Origin: Cellulomonas sp. Leaf395
GTDB taxonomy: Bacteria; Actinomycetota; Actinomycetes; Actinomycetales; Cellulomonadaceae
Direction of reading: 5' to 3'
Length of the DNA: 64,000 nt
Assembly (NCBI RefSeq): GCF_001424125.1
Contig: NZ_LMQI01000001.1
Coordinates: 795,692 to 859,691 of the forward strand
Below the pieces are notes generated by a model. That model made no database searches and was not told the origin of the DNA. It worked only from the letters and a program-made list of their open reading frames with translations. The position numbers and the translations under genes are program-made. Shown in pieces: positions 10,418 through 21,681 of this stretch (position 1 is the stretch's first letter; each line of letters opens with the position of its first letter).

Positions 10418-11518
10418 ATGTCGCTCACGATTCCCGGTTTTCACGCTGTCGTCCCGGCCGGCGGTGCGGGCACGCGTCTCTGGCCGTTGTCGCGCGCGGG
10501 CCACCCCAAGTTCCTGCTCGACCTCACGGGATCGGGCCGCACGCTCCTGCAGGCGACGGTCGACCGGCTGCTCCCGCTCACGGGCGCCGGTGGCGTGCTC
10601 GTCGTGACGGGCACGCGTCACTCCGCTGCGGTCGCGGAGCAGCTCCCGGAGCTCGGGGAGGCCGACGTGCTCGCGGAGCCGTCGGCCCGCGACTCGATGG
10701 CGGCGATCGGCCTGGCGGCCGCGGTCCTGCTCGAGCGGCACGGCGAGGACGTGGTCCTCGGGTCGTTCGCCGCCGATCACGTGATCGACGGCACCGAAGC
10801 GTTCCAGCGGACGGTGCGCGAGGGCGTCGTGGCGGCGCGGGCCGGGCACGTCGTCACCATCGGGATCGCCGCGACCGGCCCGTCGACGGCGTTCGGGTAC
10901 GTCCGCTCCGGCGCGAACCTCGGTCTGGACGACGCCCCGACCGTGACCCGCGCGGCCGACTTCACGGAGAAGCCCGACGCCGCGACCGCGACCGCGTACC
11001 TGGCGACCGGCGAGTACCGCTGGAACGCCGGCATGTTCATCGTGCGGGCGCGCGTGCTGCTCGACCACCTGGCCACCCAGCTGCCGACGCTCGCGGTCGG
11101 TCTGCAGGAGATCGCCGCCGCGTGGGACGGTCCCGACCGCGTGGAGGTCCTCGACCGGGTCTGGCCGGGGCTGACCAAGATCGCGATCGACCACGCGATC
11201 GCGGAGCCGGTGGCAGCCGCCGGTGGGGTGGCCGTCGTGCCGGGCGACTTCACATGGGACGACATCGGCGACTTCGACTCGCTCGCGCAGCTCCTGACGA
11301 CCGACACCCTCGGCGACGAGGGCCTCGTGCTGCGGATCGGCGCCGACGGCGCGTTCGTCGTGCCGGGCACCGGCAGGACCCTGTCCGTCATCGGGCTGCC
11401 TGACGCGGTGGTCGTCGACACCCCCGACGCGGTGCTGGTGACCACGCGAGCGCACGCGCAGTCCGTCAAGGCTGCCGTCGACGCGTGGCGGGCGCGCGAC
11501 CGCGAGGACCTGCTCTGA
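10418..11518 (+). CDS. manC: Mannose-1-phosphate guanylyltransferase
   Basis: Makes GDP-mannose from mannose-1-phosphate and GTP for cell-envelope glycans and protein mannosylation. The 366-residue protein has the nucleotidyltransferase P-loop VVPAGGAGTRLWPLSR followed by PKFL. It also shows the family block FTEKPDAATATAYL and then YRWNAGMFIVRA. The single-domain length fits the actinobacterial type without a fused phosphomannose isomerase. The ATG at 10418 is chosen because the P-loop must be close to the N-terminus and TACCCT lies 7 nt before it. Confidence 0.93.
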   Translation: MSLTIPGFHAVVPAGGAGTRLWPLSRAGHPKFLLDLTGSGRTLLQATVDRLLPLTGAGGVLVVTGTRHSAAVAEQLPELGEADVLAEPSARDSMAAIGLAAAVLLERHGEDVVLGSFAADHVIDGTEAFQRTVREGVVAARAGHVVTIGIAATGPSTAFGYVRSGANLGLDDAPTVTRAADFTEKPDAATATAYLATGEYRWNAGMFIVRARVLLDHLATQLPTLAVGLQEIAAAWDGPDRVEVLDRVWPGLTKIAIDHAIAEPVAAAGGVAVVPGDFTWDDIGDFDSLAQLLTTDTLGDEGLVLRIGADGAFVVPGTGRTLSVIGLPDAVVVDTPDAVLVTTRAHAQSVKAAVDAWRARDREDLL

Positions 11519-11553
11519 CACGGACACCGGCGGCCCCGCGCGAGCGTCGCGAC

Positions 11554-11559
11554 TAGGGT
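11554..11559 (+). promoter_or_regulatory. -10 element TAGGGT of the M20 amidohydrolase
   Basis: TAGGGT ends 7 nt before the GTG at 11567, which supports that codon as a leaderless start. Confidence 0.6.
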
Positions 11560-11566
11560 CGGGGCC

Positions 11567-12808
11567 GTGTCCTCCGTTCACGGCGAACCCGTCGTCGCCC
11601 CGCTGACCACCCTCCGGCCCGAGCCGACGGAGCCGATGTCGGCCCGGCTCGCCGCCGTGGTCGCGGAGCTGCGAGACGAGCTCGTCGCCGTCCGCCGCGA
11701 CATCCACGCGCACCCCGAGCTGGGCCGCGCCGAGGTGCGGACGACCGCGCTGGTGGCCGAGCGGCTGCGCGCCGCCGGGCTCGCCCCGCACCTGCTGCCC
11801 GGCAGCGGCCTGGTCTGCGACATCGGCCCGGGCCCGGCGGCCAGCGGTCGCAAGCGGATCGCGCTGCGGGCGGACCTCGACGCGCTGCCCGTGCAGGACA
11901 CCAGCGGCGTGCCGTGGGCGTCGACCGTCCGTGGGGTCACGCACGCCTGCGGTCACGACGTGCACATCGCGGCGGTCCTCGGCGCCGGGCTGGCGCTCGC
12001 CCAGGTCGCCGACGAGCTCCGCACCGGGGTGCGGCTGGTGTTCCAGCCCGCCGAGGAGGTGCAGCCCGGGGGAGCGCTCGACGTGGTCGCCGCGGGCGGG
12101 CTGGACGGCGTCGCGGAGATCTACGCCTTCCACTGCGACCCCAAGGTGGACGTCGGGCACGTCGGGACCCGTATCGGGCCCATCACGTCCGCCAGCGACG
12201 AGGTGACCGTGACCATCTCCGGGCCGGGCGGTCACACGTCGCGCCCGCACCTGACCGGCGACGTGGTCTTCGCGCTCGGCCAGGTCATCACGCAGGTGCC
12301 GGCGATCCTCGGCCGACGGCTGGACCCGCGCTCGGGCGTCAACCTCACCTGGGGCGCCGTCCAGTCGGGGGCCGCGCACAACGCGATCCCCTCGACGGGC
12401 ACGGTCAAGGGCACGCTGCGGTGCCTCGACGTGCGGGCGTGGGAGAAGGCGTCGGAGGTGTTCCACGCCGCGGTCGAGCAGGTCGTCGCGCCGTTCGACG
12501 TCACGGTCGACGTCCGGCACCACCGTGGCGTGCCGCCGGTCGAGAACGCCGAGCACGCGACGGGGATCCTGGAGGCCGCCGCGCGCGACGTCCTGGGTGC
12601 CGGGTCCGTGCTGCTGACCGAGCAGTCGCTGGGCGGCGAGGACTTCGCCTGGTACCTGACCAAGGTGCCCGGCGCGATGGCCCGCCTGGGCACGCGGACG
12701 CCCGGCGGCCACACGTACGACATCCACCAGGGTGACCTGCGCGTCGACGAGCGCGCGATCGAGGTGGGCGCGCTGCTGCTCGCGCGGACGGCTGTTCTCG
12801 CGGGCTGA
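11567..12808 (+). CDS. M20 family amidohydrolase (amidase/N-acyl amino acid hydrolase)
   Basis: A cytoplasmic metal-dependent hydrolase of the M20D type that removes acyl groups from amino acids or related amides. The 413-residue protein has the di-metal motifs THACGHDVHIA, then FQPAEEVQPGGA, and near the C-terminus SLGGEDFAWYL. The inserted dimerisation domain shows GPGGHTSRPH. It resembles the amiA/amiB genes found close to deoD and lpdA in mycobacteria. The start is fixed by the TAGGGT box; an ATG at 11636 is the alternative. The substrate is not predictable. Confidence 0.88.
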   Translation: MSSVHGEPVVAPLTTLRPEPTEPMSARLAAVVAELRDELVAVRRDIHAHPELGRAEVRTTALVAERLRAAGLAPHLLPGSGLVCDIGPGPAASGRKRIALRADLDALPVQDTSGVPWASTVRGVTHACGHDVHIAAVLGAGLALAQVADELRTGVRLVFQPAEEVQPGGALDVVAAGGLDGVAEIYAFHCDPKVDVGHVGTRIGPITSASDEVTVTISGPGGHTSRPHLTGDVVFALGQVITQVPAILGRRLDPRSGVNLTWGAVQSGAAHNAIPSTGTVKGTLRCLDVRAWEKASEVFHAAVEQVVAPFDVTVDVRHHRGVPPVENAEHATGILEAAARDVLGAGSVLLTEQSLGGEDFAWYLTKVPGAMARLGTRTPGGHTYDIHQGDLRVDERAIEVGALLLARTAVLAG

Positions 12809-12822
12809 GACGGAAAGTCCGT

Positions 12823-12892
12823 CACCTGGGCGAACACATACCAAGTCGATAACGGAACCTGGGCGGATACCCGTCGGTAACCTGCGCGACAC
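12823..12892 (+). promoter_or_regulatory. Three CCTGsGCG direct repeats upstream of the nucleoside-transport operon
   Basis: The repeats are CACCTGGGCGAACAC at 12823, AACCTGGGCGGATAC at 12856 and AACCTGCGCGACAC at 12879. They lie just upstream of, and run into, the candidate promoter whose -10 is TATGGT at 12904-12909. This is the layout of a regulator-binding cluster; the regulator is not identifiable. Confidence 0.5.
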
Positions 12893-12903
12893 GTCCTCAT
12901 CGT

Positions 12904-12909
12904 TATGGT
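12904..12909 (+). promoter_or_regulatory. Candidate -10 TATGGT of the BMP-ABC operon
   Basis: It lies about 110 nt before the lipoprotein start, leaving a leader with a perfect 8-bp hairpin (12945-12952 with 12959-12966). The third direct repeat occupies the -35 zone. Confidence 0.4.
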
Positions 12910-13017
12910 CCGAGAATCAATGCCGGGCAGCCACCAGGCCGTGTGGTGGCACACCGTCGTGCCACCCGCACGGTCGGCCCAGCCGGACCGGCTGCTGACG
13001 AGATTCAGGAGACACGC

Positions 13018-14112
13018 GTGAAGAAGATCATTCGAGTGGCCGCGCTCGGCGGGGCCGTCGCCCTCGCCCTTGCAGCGTGTGGCAGCGCACCGGAGGAGAC
13101 CGAGGAGACGACGGGCGGCGAGACCGCGGCCAGCGTGGACTACAAGGCCTGCATGGTCTCGGACGCCGGTGGCTTCGACGACAAGTCGTTCAACCAGTCC
13201 GGTTTCGAGGGCCTCACGCGTGCCGTCGAGGAGCTCGGGATCGAGGAGGCGCACGTCGAGTCCGCCGCCGACACCGACTACACGCCGAACATCGACAGCC
13301 TCGTCGCCGAGGACTGCGACCTCATCATCGGCGTCGGCTTCCTGCTCGAGGACCCGATCCAGGCGGCCGCCGAGGCCAACCCGGACGTCAACTTCGCGCT
13401 CGTCGACAGCTCGTTCTCCGACGCGGACTTCGCGCCCGTCACCCTGGACAACGGCAAGCCGATCCTCTTCGACACGGCGCAGGCCGCCTACCTCGCCGGC
13501 TACACCGCCGCGGCGACGTCGACGACCGGCAAGGTCGCCACCTTCGGGGGCATCCAGATCCCGTCCGTCACCATCTTCATGGACGGCTTCGCCGACGGCA
13601 TCGCCAAGTTCAACGAGGACAACGGCGGCTCGGTCCAGCTCCTCGGCTGGGACAAGACCACGCAGCAGGGCGTCTTCGCCGGCAACTTCGACAGCCAGGA
13701 CGACGGCAAGAACATCGGCCAGTCCTTCATCGACCAGGGTGCGGACATCATCATGCCCGTCGCCGGTCCGGTCGGTCTGGGCACGGCGTCCGTCGCGGAG
13801 GCGGCCGGAAACGTCGCGATCATCGGCGTCGACAGCGACTGGTACGAGACCACCGAGTACGGCGCTCTCATCCTCACCTCGGTCATGAAGGAGATCGGCC
13901 CGGCCGTCTTCGACACGATCAGCGAGGCCGTGGACGACAACTTCAGCTCCGACGCGTACGTCGGCACCCTGGAGAACGAGGGCCTCGGCCTGGCGCCGTT
14001 CCACGACTTCGAGTCGAAGGTTCCCGCCGACGTCGTCACCAAGCTCGACGAGCTCAAGGCGTCGATCATCTCCGGCGACATCACGGTGGAGTCCGACGCC
14101 TCCCCGAAGTGA
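13018..14112 (+). CDS. BMP-family nucleoside-binding lipoprotein (ABC transporter)
   Basis: The extracytoplasmic substrate-binding protein of a nucleoside ABC importer (BmpA/PnrA/Med family). Starting at the GTG at 13018, which has AGGAGA 5 nt upstream, the 364-residue precursor has a basic N-terminus, a hydrophobic stretch and a lipobox ending LAAC with the lipidated Cys at residue 21. The mature domain shows the family signatures DDKSFNQSGFEGL and LIIGVGFLLEDP. A strong hairpin follows the stop before the ATPase gene, a usual way to keep the binding protein in excess. Neighbouring cdd, deoA and add support nucleosides as the ligand. Confidence 0.93.
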   Translation: MKKIIRVAALGGAVALALAACGSAPEETEETTGGETAASVDYKACMVSDAGGFDDKSFNQSGFEGLTRAVEELGIEEAHVESAADTDYTPNIDSLVAEDCDLIIGVGFLLEDPIQAAAEANPDVNFALVDSSFSDADFAPVTLDNGKPILFDTAQAAYLAGYTAAATSTTGKVATFGGIQIPSVTIFMDGFADGIAKFNEDNGGSVQLLGWDKTTQQGVFAGNFDSQDDGKNIGQSFIDQGADIIMPVAGPVGLGTASVAEAAGNVAIIGVDSDWYETTEYGALILTSVMKEIGPAVFDTISEAVDDNFSSDAYVGTLENEGLGLAPFHDFESKVPADVVTKLDELKASIISGDITVESDASPK

Positions 14113-14132
14113 TCTGACGCAGGACCGTAGGA

Positions 14133-14163
14133 CGACGGCCCGGGCCCAGTGCCCGGGCCGTCG
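14133..14163 (+). terminator. Hairpin between binding-protein and ATPase genes
   Basis: A perfect 13-bp GC-rich stem (14133-14145 with 14151-14163) with a 5-nt loop CCAGT and no U-run. It probably causes partial termination or 3'-end protection inside the operon. Confidence 0.7.
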
Positions 14164-14237
14164 GCCTGTCCGGCACCGACCTCGCGAGGGGGATGGATAG
14201 TGTCTGAGAACAGTAGTGACGTCGAGGGAGACGACCG

Positions 14238-15868
<1,631 letters not shown>

Positions 15869-15872
<4 letters not shown>

Positions 15873-17158
15873 GCAGCCAGACGCCGGTCCCGCTGCCCGA
15901 CGCCGCGGTGCCGCCCCCGGGGCAGACCGGCGTCGCGGCGCCGACCGACGAGCCCGACGGCGGCCGACGCATCCTGCACGAGATGCTGACCAGCAGCTGG
16001 CTCGTCTCGGTCCTCGCGGTCGTGCTGGCGTTGATCCTCGGTGGCCTGCTCATCGCGGCCGCCGACGCCGAGGTGCAGGCCGCCGCGGTGTACTTCTTCT
16101 CCCGTCCCAGCGACATGATCTCCGCGGCATGGACGGCGGTCTCGGAGGCCTACAAGGCGCTGTTCGCGGGAGCGATCTACGACCCGCGCGCCGACACGTT
16201 CGCCAAGGCGATCCGCCCGCTGACCGAGACGCTCACCGTGGCGACGCCACTGATCCTCGCCGGCCTCGGCCTGGGGATCGGTTTCCGGGCCGGCCTGTTC
16301 AACATCGGTGCGCAGGGCCAGATCATCCTCGGTGGCATCTTCGCCGGGTACATCGGGTTCACGTTCGACCTCCCGTTCCCTCTCCACATGCTGCTCTGCG
16401 TCATCGGCGCCGCTCTCGGTGGTGCGCTGTGGGCCGGGATCGCCGGTGTGCTCAAGGCACGCACCGGTGCGCACGAGGTCATCGTCACGATCATGCTCAA
16501 CAACATCGCGATCTATCTCGTCGCCTACCTGCTGAGCCTCGATGCGTTCCAGCGCCCGGGCAGCAACAACCCTGTGAGCCCGCCGATCCCGGACAGTGCG
16601 GCCTACCCTCTGCTGCTCGGCGAGGGATATCGGCTGCACGCCGGATTCCTGCTGGCCCTGCTCGGGGCATGGTTCACGTGGTGGCTCATGGAACGTTCGA
16701 CCATCGGCTTCCGGTGGCGCGCGGTCGGCTCCAACCCGCACGCCGCACGCACCGCGGGGATCTCGGTGAACTCCGCCTACGTGTGGGTCATGCTCACCGC
16801 TGGTGCGTTCGCGGGGCTCGCAGGCTCGGCGCAGGTGCTCGGCACCGAACGGGTCCTCACGGCGGGCGTAGCCGCCAGCTACGGGTTCGACGCCATCACC
16901 GTCGCCCTGCTCGGCCGGTCCAAGCCGCTCGGCACGGTGTTCGCGGGCATCCTGTTCGGTGCCCTGCGCGCGGGCGGCGTCGTCATGCAGGCGCGGACCG
17001 GGACCCCCATCGACATCGTGCTCGTCGTGCAGTCCCTGATCGTCCTGTTCATCGCAGCCCCGCCGCTGGTCCGGTCGGTGTTCCGACTGCCGTCACCGGA
17101 CACGCCACGAGCCCCCAAGCCGGTCGTCCCCGTCGCAGCGAAGGAGGTCAGCGCATGA
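15869..17158 (+). CDS. Nucleoside ABC transporter permease 1
   Basis: An integral membrane subunit of 429 residues, in the BPD_transp_2 group of nucleoside/branched-chain permeases. After about 45 polar residues there is a run of 8-9 hydrophobic segments. The GLFNIGAQGQIILGG block, typical of this family, lies near residue 144. The GTG start overlaps the ATPase stop by 4 bp and the stop overlaps the second permease by 4 bp (ATGA), so the three are translationally coupled. Confidence 0.9.
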
Positions 17159-18450
17159 GCGCCCCCACGATCGACGCGTCAGCGCCGGCTCGTCCCGCCT
17201 CCGGGCTGGTCCTGCCCCCGATCCGGTGGCACGCGCCGATCGCCTACGCGGTGGTCGCCCTCGTCGGCCTCGTCGTGTTCGGGCTGCTCGGGCCGAGCGG
17301 TGAGACCAGCACGTTCGCCATCTCGACGCCGAAGGACTTCATCCAGTTCACACCGTTCACGGTGCCCTCGAAGCTGACGGCGATCATCCTGTGCGTCGCG
17401 GCGCTCGGTCTCGCCGGGGTGTCGTTCTATGAGACCCGCCGCCGCGAGAAGGCCGGCCCCTGGCTGCCGATCACCTACGGGATCCTCATGGTGTTCGCGT
17501 TCCTGGTGTGGGCCGTCGCAGGCAAGGACAGCGCGTTGCCGCTGACCGGGCTGCTGCAGGGCTCGCTGTTCCTCGCGATCCCGCTGGTGTTCGGCGCTCT
17601 CGCGGGTCTGCTGTGCGAGCGGTCCGGCATCATCAACATCGCCATCGAGGGCCAGCTGCTGGGCGGTGCGTTCCTCGCGGCCGTCGTCGCCACCCTGACC
17701 GGCAGCGCGTACGCGGGCCTCATCGCCGCGCCCGTCGCGGGCGCGCTCGTGGGCCTGCTCCTGGTGCTGTTCTCGATCAAGTACGTGGTCAACCAGATCA
17801 TCGTCGGCGTCGTGCTCAACGTGCTGGTCATCGGCGTGACGAGCTACCTCTTCTCGACGGTGCTCAAGGAGAACCCGGACACCTGGAACAACCCGCCGGG
17901 CCTGCCCGTCATCAGCATCCCGGTGCTCTCGCAGATACCGATCCTCGGCCCGGTCCTGTTCCGCCAGACCGCGCTCGTCTACATCATGTACGTCGTCGTG
18001 ATCCTGCTGCAGATCATGGTCTTCCGGTCCCGCTGGGGACTGCGCCTGCGGTCCGTCGGCGAGCACCCCAAGGCGGCGGACACCGTCGGCATCAAGGTCA
18101 ACCGCACCCGCCTGCGCGCCACCGTGCTCGGAGGCGCCGTGGCCGGGCTCGGCGGGGCGTTCTTCACCGTCGCGGCGGGCCTGGCGTTCGGCAAGGAGAT
18201 GACCGGCGGCAAGGGGTACATCGCGCTCGCCGCGATGATCCTGGGCCGGTGGAGCCCCAAGGGTGCCCTGGCGGCCGCGCTGCTGTTCGGGTTCGCCAAC
18301 AACCTGCAGCTCCAGCTGAGCATCATCCAGACGCCCATCCCCAGCCAGATCATGCTGATGACGCCCTACATCGTGACGATCTTCGCCGTCGCAGGGCTCG
18401 TCGGACGGGTGCGCCCGCCGGCCGCCGAAGGCATCCCCTACACGAAGTGA
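17155..18450 (+). CDS. Nucleoside ABC transporter permease 2
   Basis: The partner permease, 431 residues with about 9-10 hydrophobic segments. The family block reads SGIINIAIEGQLLGGAF near residue 157, followed later by GEHPKAADTVGIKVNRTR. The reading frame is open far upstream (to 15778), but that stretch is out of frame with permease 1. The ATG at 17155 overlaps permease 1's stop and is the real start. Its own stop overlaps cdd (GTGA). Confidence 0.9.
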   Translation: MSAPTIDASAPARPASGLVLPPIRWHAPIAYAVVALVGLVVFGLLGPSGETSTFAISTPKDFIQFTPFTVPSKLTAIILCVAALGLAGVSFYETRRREKAGPWLPITYGILMVFAFLVWAVAGKDSALPLTGLLQGSLFLAIPLVFGALAGLLCERSGIINIAIEGQLLGGAFLAAVVATLTGSAYAGLIAAPVAGALVGLLLVLFSIKYVVNQIIVGVVLNVLVIGVTSYLFSTVLKENPDTWNNPPGLPVISIPVLSQIPILGPVLFRQTALVYIMYVVVILLQIMVFRSRWGLRLRSVGEHPKAADTVGIKVNRTRLRATVLGGAVAGLGGAFFTVAAGLAFGKEMTGGKGYIALAAMILGRWSPKGALAAALLFGFANNLQLQLSIIQTPIPSQIMLMTPYIVTIFAVAGLVGRVRPPAAEGIPYTK

Positions 18451-18854
18451 GTTCCGCTGTGGAGATTGACTGGGACGCCCTGCGTTCCGCGGCCACCGAG
18501 GTCATGCGCAAGGCGTACGCGCCGTACTCGCACTTCCCGGTCGGCGCCGCCGCGCTGGTCGACGACGGGCGCGTGGTCGTCGGCTGCAACGTGGAGAACG
18601 CCTCCTACGGCGTGACGCTGTGCGCCGAGTGCGCGCTGGTGTCGGGCCTGCACGTCTCGGGCGGCGGGCGGCTGGTCGCGTTCACGTGCGTGGACAAGCA
18701 CGGCAACGTGCTCATGCCCTGCGGCCGGTGCCGGCAGCTGCTCTGGGAGCACGGGGGAGCCCGGCTGCTGGTGGAGACCACGCACGGCGTCAAGCCCATG
18801 ACCGAGGTGCTCCCCGACGCCTTCGGGCCTGCTGACCTGGAGGAACGGGCATGA
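18447..18854 (+). CDS. cdd: Cytidine deaminase
   Basis: Converts cytidine and deoxycytidine to uridine and deoxyuridine. The 135-residue length fits the homotetrameric type. The catalytic zinc site is CAECALVSGL (Cys ligand and Glu acid/base) with PCGRCRQLLWE supplying the other two cysteines. The nucleoside-binding NVENASYG precedes it. The GTG at 18447 overlaps the permease stop; a second GTG at 18459 is possible. The stop overlaps deoA, so import, deamination and phosphorolysis are coupled in one transcript. Confidence 0.96.
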   Translation: MSSAVEIDWDALRSAATEVMRKAYAPYSHFPVGAAALVDDGRVVVGCNVENASYGVTLCAECALVSGLHVSGGGRLVAFTCVDKHGNVLMPCGRCRQLLWEHGGARLLVETTHGVKPMTEVLPDAFGPADLEERA

Positions 18855-20143
18855 CTGAGTCGTTCGACGCCGTCGACGTCATCGTCGCCAAGCGCGACGG
18901 GCACCGCCTGTCCGACGCGCAGATCGACTGGGTCATCGACGCGTACACGCGCGGGGCCGTGGCCGAGGAACAGATGTCAGCGCTCAACATGGCGATCCTG
19001 CTCAACGGCATGGACCGCGCGGAGATCGCCCGGTGGACCGCGGCGATGATCGCGAGCGGCGAGCGGATGGACTTCTCCGGGCTGTCGCGACCGACCGCGG
19101 ACAAGCACTCGACCGGCGGCGTGGGCGACAAGATCACGCTGCCGCTGGCGCCGCTCGTCGCGGTGTTCGGGGTGGCCGTCCCGCAGCTGTCCGGCCGCGG
19201 CCTCGGCCACACGGGCGGGACGCTGGACAAGCTGGAGTCGATCCCCGGCTGGCGGGCCGCGCTGAGCAACGACGAGATGATGGCGCAGCTCGACGACGTC
19301 GGCGCGGTCATCTGCCAGGCCGGGTCCGGCCTCGCGCCCGCCGACCGCAAGCTCTACGCGCTGCGCGACGTGACCGGCACGGTCGAGGCCATCCCGCTGA
19401 TCGCGAGCTCGATCATGAGCAAGAAGATCGCGGAGGGCACCGGTGCGCTGGTCCTCGACGTCAAGGTGGGTTCCGGTGCGTTCATGAAGGACGTCGACCG
19501 CGCCCGCGAGCTGGCCCGGACGATGGTCGCGCTCGGCACCGACGCCGGGGTGCGAACCGTGGCGCTGCTCACCGACATGTCGACGCCCCTCGGCCTCACC
19601 GCGGGCAACGCGCTCGAGGTCCGGGAGTCGGTCGAGGTCTTGGCCGGCGGGGGACCGGCGGACGTCGTCGAGCTCACGGTCGCGCTGGCCCGGGAGATGC
19701 TCACCGCGGCCGGCCGACCGGACGACGACGTCGCAGCGGCCCTGCAGGACGGGCGGGCCATGGATGCGTGGAAGCGGATGATCACCGCCCAGGGCGGCGA
19801 CCCGGACGCGACGCTGCCGGTGGCCCGGGAGACGTCGCAGCTGCTCGCGGACACGGACGGCGTGCTCAGCGAGCTGGACGCCTACGCGGTCGGCGTCGCC
19901 GCATGGCGGCTGGGTGCGGGACGCGCGCGCAAGGAGGACCCCGTGCAGGCCGGTGCGGGCGTCGAGCTGCACGCCAAGCCGGGTGACACCGTGCGGGCGG
20001 GCCAGCCGCTGATGACGCTGCACACCGACACCCCGGACCGGTTCGGGCGAGCGCTCGACGCGCTGGCGGGCGCGGTCGTGGTCGCACCCGAGGGCACCGT
20101 CGTGCCCGTCAGGCCACTCGTGATCGACCGCATCGACGCCTGA
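18851..20143 (+). CDS. deoA: Thymidine phosphorylase
   Basis: Cleaves thymidine/deoxyuridine with phosphate, giving the base and 2-deoxyribose-1-phosphate. The 430-residue protein has the family signature SGRGLGHTGGTLDKLESI near residue 115-132. The phosphate-binding DKHSTGGVGDK comes before it, and a C-terminal barrel-sandwich domain contains VELHAKPGDTVRAGQPL. The ATG overlaps cdd by 4 bp. Its product would be handled by the phosphohexomutase and deoC encoded further along the window. Confidence 0.96.
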   Translation: MTESFDAVDVIVAKRDGHRLSDAQIDWVIDAYTRGAVAEEQMSALNMAILLNGMDRAEIARWTAAMIASGERMDFSGLSRPTADKHSTGGVGDKITLPLAPLVAVFGVAVPQLSGRGLGHTGGTLDKLESIPGWRAALSNDEMMAQLDDVGAVICQAGSGLAPADRKLYALRDVTGTVEAIPLIASSIMSKKIAEGTGALVLDVKVGSGAFMKDVDRARELARTMVALGTDAGVRTVALLTDMSTPLGLTAGNALEVRESVEVLAGGGPADVVELTVALAREMLTAAGRPDDDVAAALQDGRAMDAWKRMITAQGGDPDATLPVARETSQLLADTDGVLSELDAYAVGVAAWRLGAGRARKEDPVQAGAGVELHAKPGDTVRAGQPLMTLHTDTPDRFGRALDALAGAVVVAPEGTVVPVRPLVIDRIDA

Positions 20144-20182
20144 ACCCTCGCGGCGTCGCGCCACCGGGGGCACGATGGACGC

Positions 20183-20407
20183 ATGAGCACCGTGCCGGGG
20201 AGCGACGCCTGGAAGGATGCCGGCCTCGCGCCGGTGGACCCCGACGGCCCGCGCAGTCTCGTCGACGACTCCGACGACGGTCCCGCCGACCCCGAGGAGT
20301 ACGAGCCGGGGTTCGCGCGGGCGGACCGCGACGACCGTGCCGACGAGGCGGACGTGGTCGAGCAGGACATCGAGGTCCCGTCCGACGATGAGGACGCTGT
20401 CACCTGA
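20183..20407 (+). CDS. Small acidic protein of unknown function
   Basis: A 74-residue protein, about one third Asp/Glu, with no hydrophobic segment and no family that I recognise. It is probably disordered. It sits between deoA and add on the same strand. A weak -10-like CACGAT ends 6 nt before the ATG, so it may be leaderless. Codon usage, with strong G/C at third positions, agrees with real coding. Confidence 0.6.
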   Translation: MSTVPGSDAWKDAGLAPVDPDGPRSLVDDSDDGPADPEEYEPGFARADRDDRADEADVVEQDIEVPSDDEDAVT

Positions 20408-20432
20408 GCCTCGTCCGAGCGATCCGTCCCGG

Positions 20433-20438
20433 TACGGT
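20433..20438 (+). promoter_or_regulatory. -10 element TACGGT of add (leaderless type)
   Basis: TACGGT ends 6 nt before the ATG at 20445. Confidence 0.55.
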
Positions 20439-20444
20439 GAGCCC

Positions 20445-21614
20445 ATGACCTCCCCCTCCGAGCCCTCGGTGGCTGACGCCCCCAGTGACCCGTCCGAGGC
20501 CACCACCGACCCCACTGATGCCACGGCAGCGCTCGTCGCCCTGATCCCCAGCCTCCCGAAGGTCGTGCTGCACGACCACCTCGACGGCGGGCTGCGCCCC
20601 GCGACGATCATCGAGCTCGCCGCCGAGATCGGCCACGAGCTGCCCGCGACCGATGCCGACGAGCTGGGCCGTTGGTTCGTCGAGGCCGCCAGCTCCGGGA
20701 CGCTGGAGCGCTACCTCGAGACGTTCGACCACACCGTCGCTGTGATGCAGACCGAGGACGCGCTGCGCCGGGTCGCCCGCGAGTCCGCCGTCGACCTCGC
20801 CGCCGACGGCGTCGTTTACGCGGAGCAGCGGTACGCGCCCGAGCAGCACCTCCAGAAGGGGCTGACGCTGCAGCAGGTGGTCGACGCCGTGCAGGCCGGG
20901 TTCGCCGAGGGCGTCGCCGAGGCAGCGGCGGCGGGGCACTCGATCCGGATCGGAACCCTCATCACCGCGATGCGGCACGCCGACCGCGGCGACGAGATCG
21001 CCGCGCTCGCCCTGGAGAACCGGGACAACGGCGTGGTCGGCTTCGACATCGCCGGTGCGGAGGACGGGTTCCCGCCGTCGCGTCACGCCACCGCGTTCAC
21101 CACCCTCGCCGAGGCCGACTTCCCGGCCACCGTGCACGCCGGCGAGGCGGCCGGCCTCGAGTCGATCGCGGAGGCCGTGCACGTGGCGCACGCCTGCCGG
21201 ATCGGGCACGGCGTGCGGCTCATCGAGGACGTCACCACCGACGAGCTCGGCGACCGGCTGGGCTCGCTCGCCCACTGGATCCGCGACCGGCGCATCCCGC
21301 TCGAGCTGTGCCCGTCGTCCAACGTGCAGACGGGTGCCGCCGAGTCGGTGGCCACCCACCCCGTCACGCGCCTGCGGGACCTCGGCTTCGCCGTCACGGT
21401 CAACACCGACAACCGGCTGCAGTCCGGCACGTCGATGACGCGCGAGCTGACGCTGCTGGTCGAGGAGGCCGGCTGGGAGCTGGTCGACCTGCGGGACGTG
21501 GCGGTCACCGCGGCCGCGCACTCGTTCCTGCACCACGACGAGCGGTCGGCCCTGATCGACCAGGTGATCCGCCCGGCCTACGCGTCCGCGCGGGGTGGGC
21601 GCCACCGCGCGTAG
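20445..21614 (+). CDS. add: Adenosine deaminase
   Basis: Converts adenosine and deoxyadenosine to inosine and deoxyinosine, feeding the purine nucleoside phosphorylase at 37 kb. The 389-residue TIM-barrel metalloenzyme has the zinc ligands [10 protein letters not shown], the HAGEAAGL motif (zinc His plus catalytic Glu), RIGHGVRLI and CPSSNVQTG. The catalytic Asp lies in [16 protein letters not shown]. The second Asp of the classical TDDP is Asn here, as in other actinobacterial enzymes. The first 30 residues are a low-complexity acidic lead that may be dispensable. Confidence 0.96.
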   Translation: MTSPSEPSVADAPSDPSEATTDPTDATAALVALIPSLPKVVLHDHLDGGLRPATIIELAAEIGHELPATDADELGRWFVEAASSGTLERYLETFDHTVAVMQTEDALRRVARESAVDLAADGVVYAEQRYAPEQHLQKGLTLQQVVDAVQAGFAEGVAEAAAAGHSIRIGTLITAMRHADRGDEIAALALENRDNGVVGFDIAGAEDGFPPSRHATAFTTLAEADFPATVHAGEAAGLESIAEAVHVAHACRIGHGVRLIEDVTTDELGDRLGSLAHWIRDRRIPLELCPSSNVQTGAAESVATHPVTRLRDLGFAVTVNTDNRLQSGTSMTRELTLLVEEAGWELVDLRDVAVTAAAHSFLHHDERSALIDQVIRPAYASARGGRHRA

Positions 21615-21623
21615 CACGGACGG

Positions 21624-21659
21624 CGACGGTCCCCACCCCGACCTGGGCAGGGGCCGTCG
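21624..21659 (+). terminator. Hairpin terminator after add
   Basis: CGACGGtCCCC pairs with GGGGCCGTCG across a 15-nt loop; the stem starts about 10 nt after the add stop. There is no U-tract, as is usual in high-GC actinobacteria. Confidence 0.6.
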
Positions 21660-21681
21660 TGGTTCGTCTGGATGTACTGAC

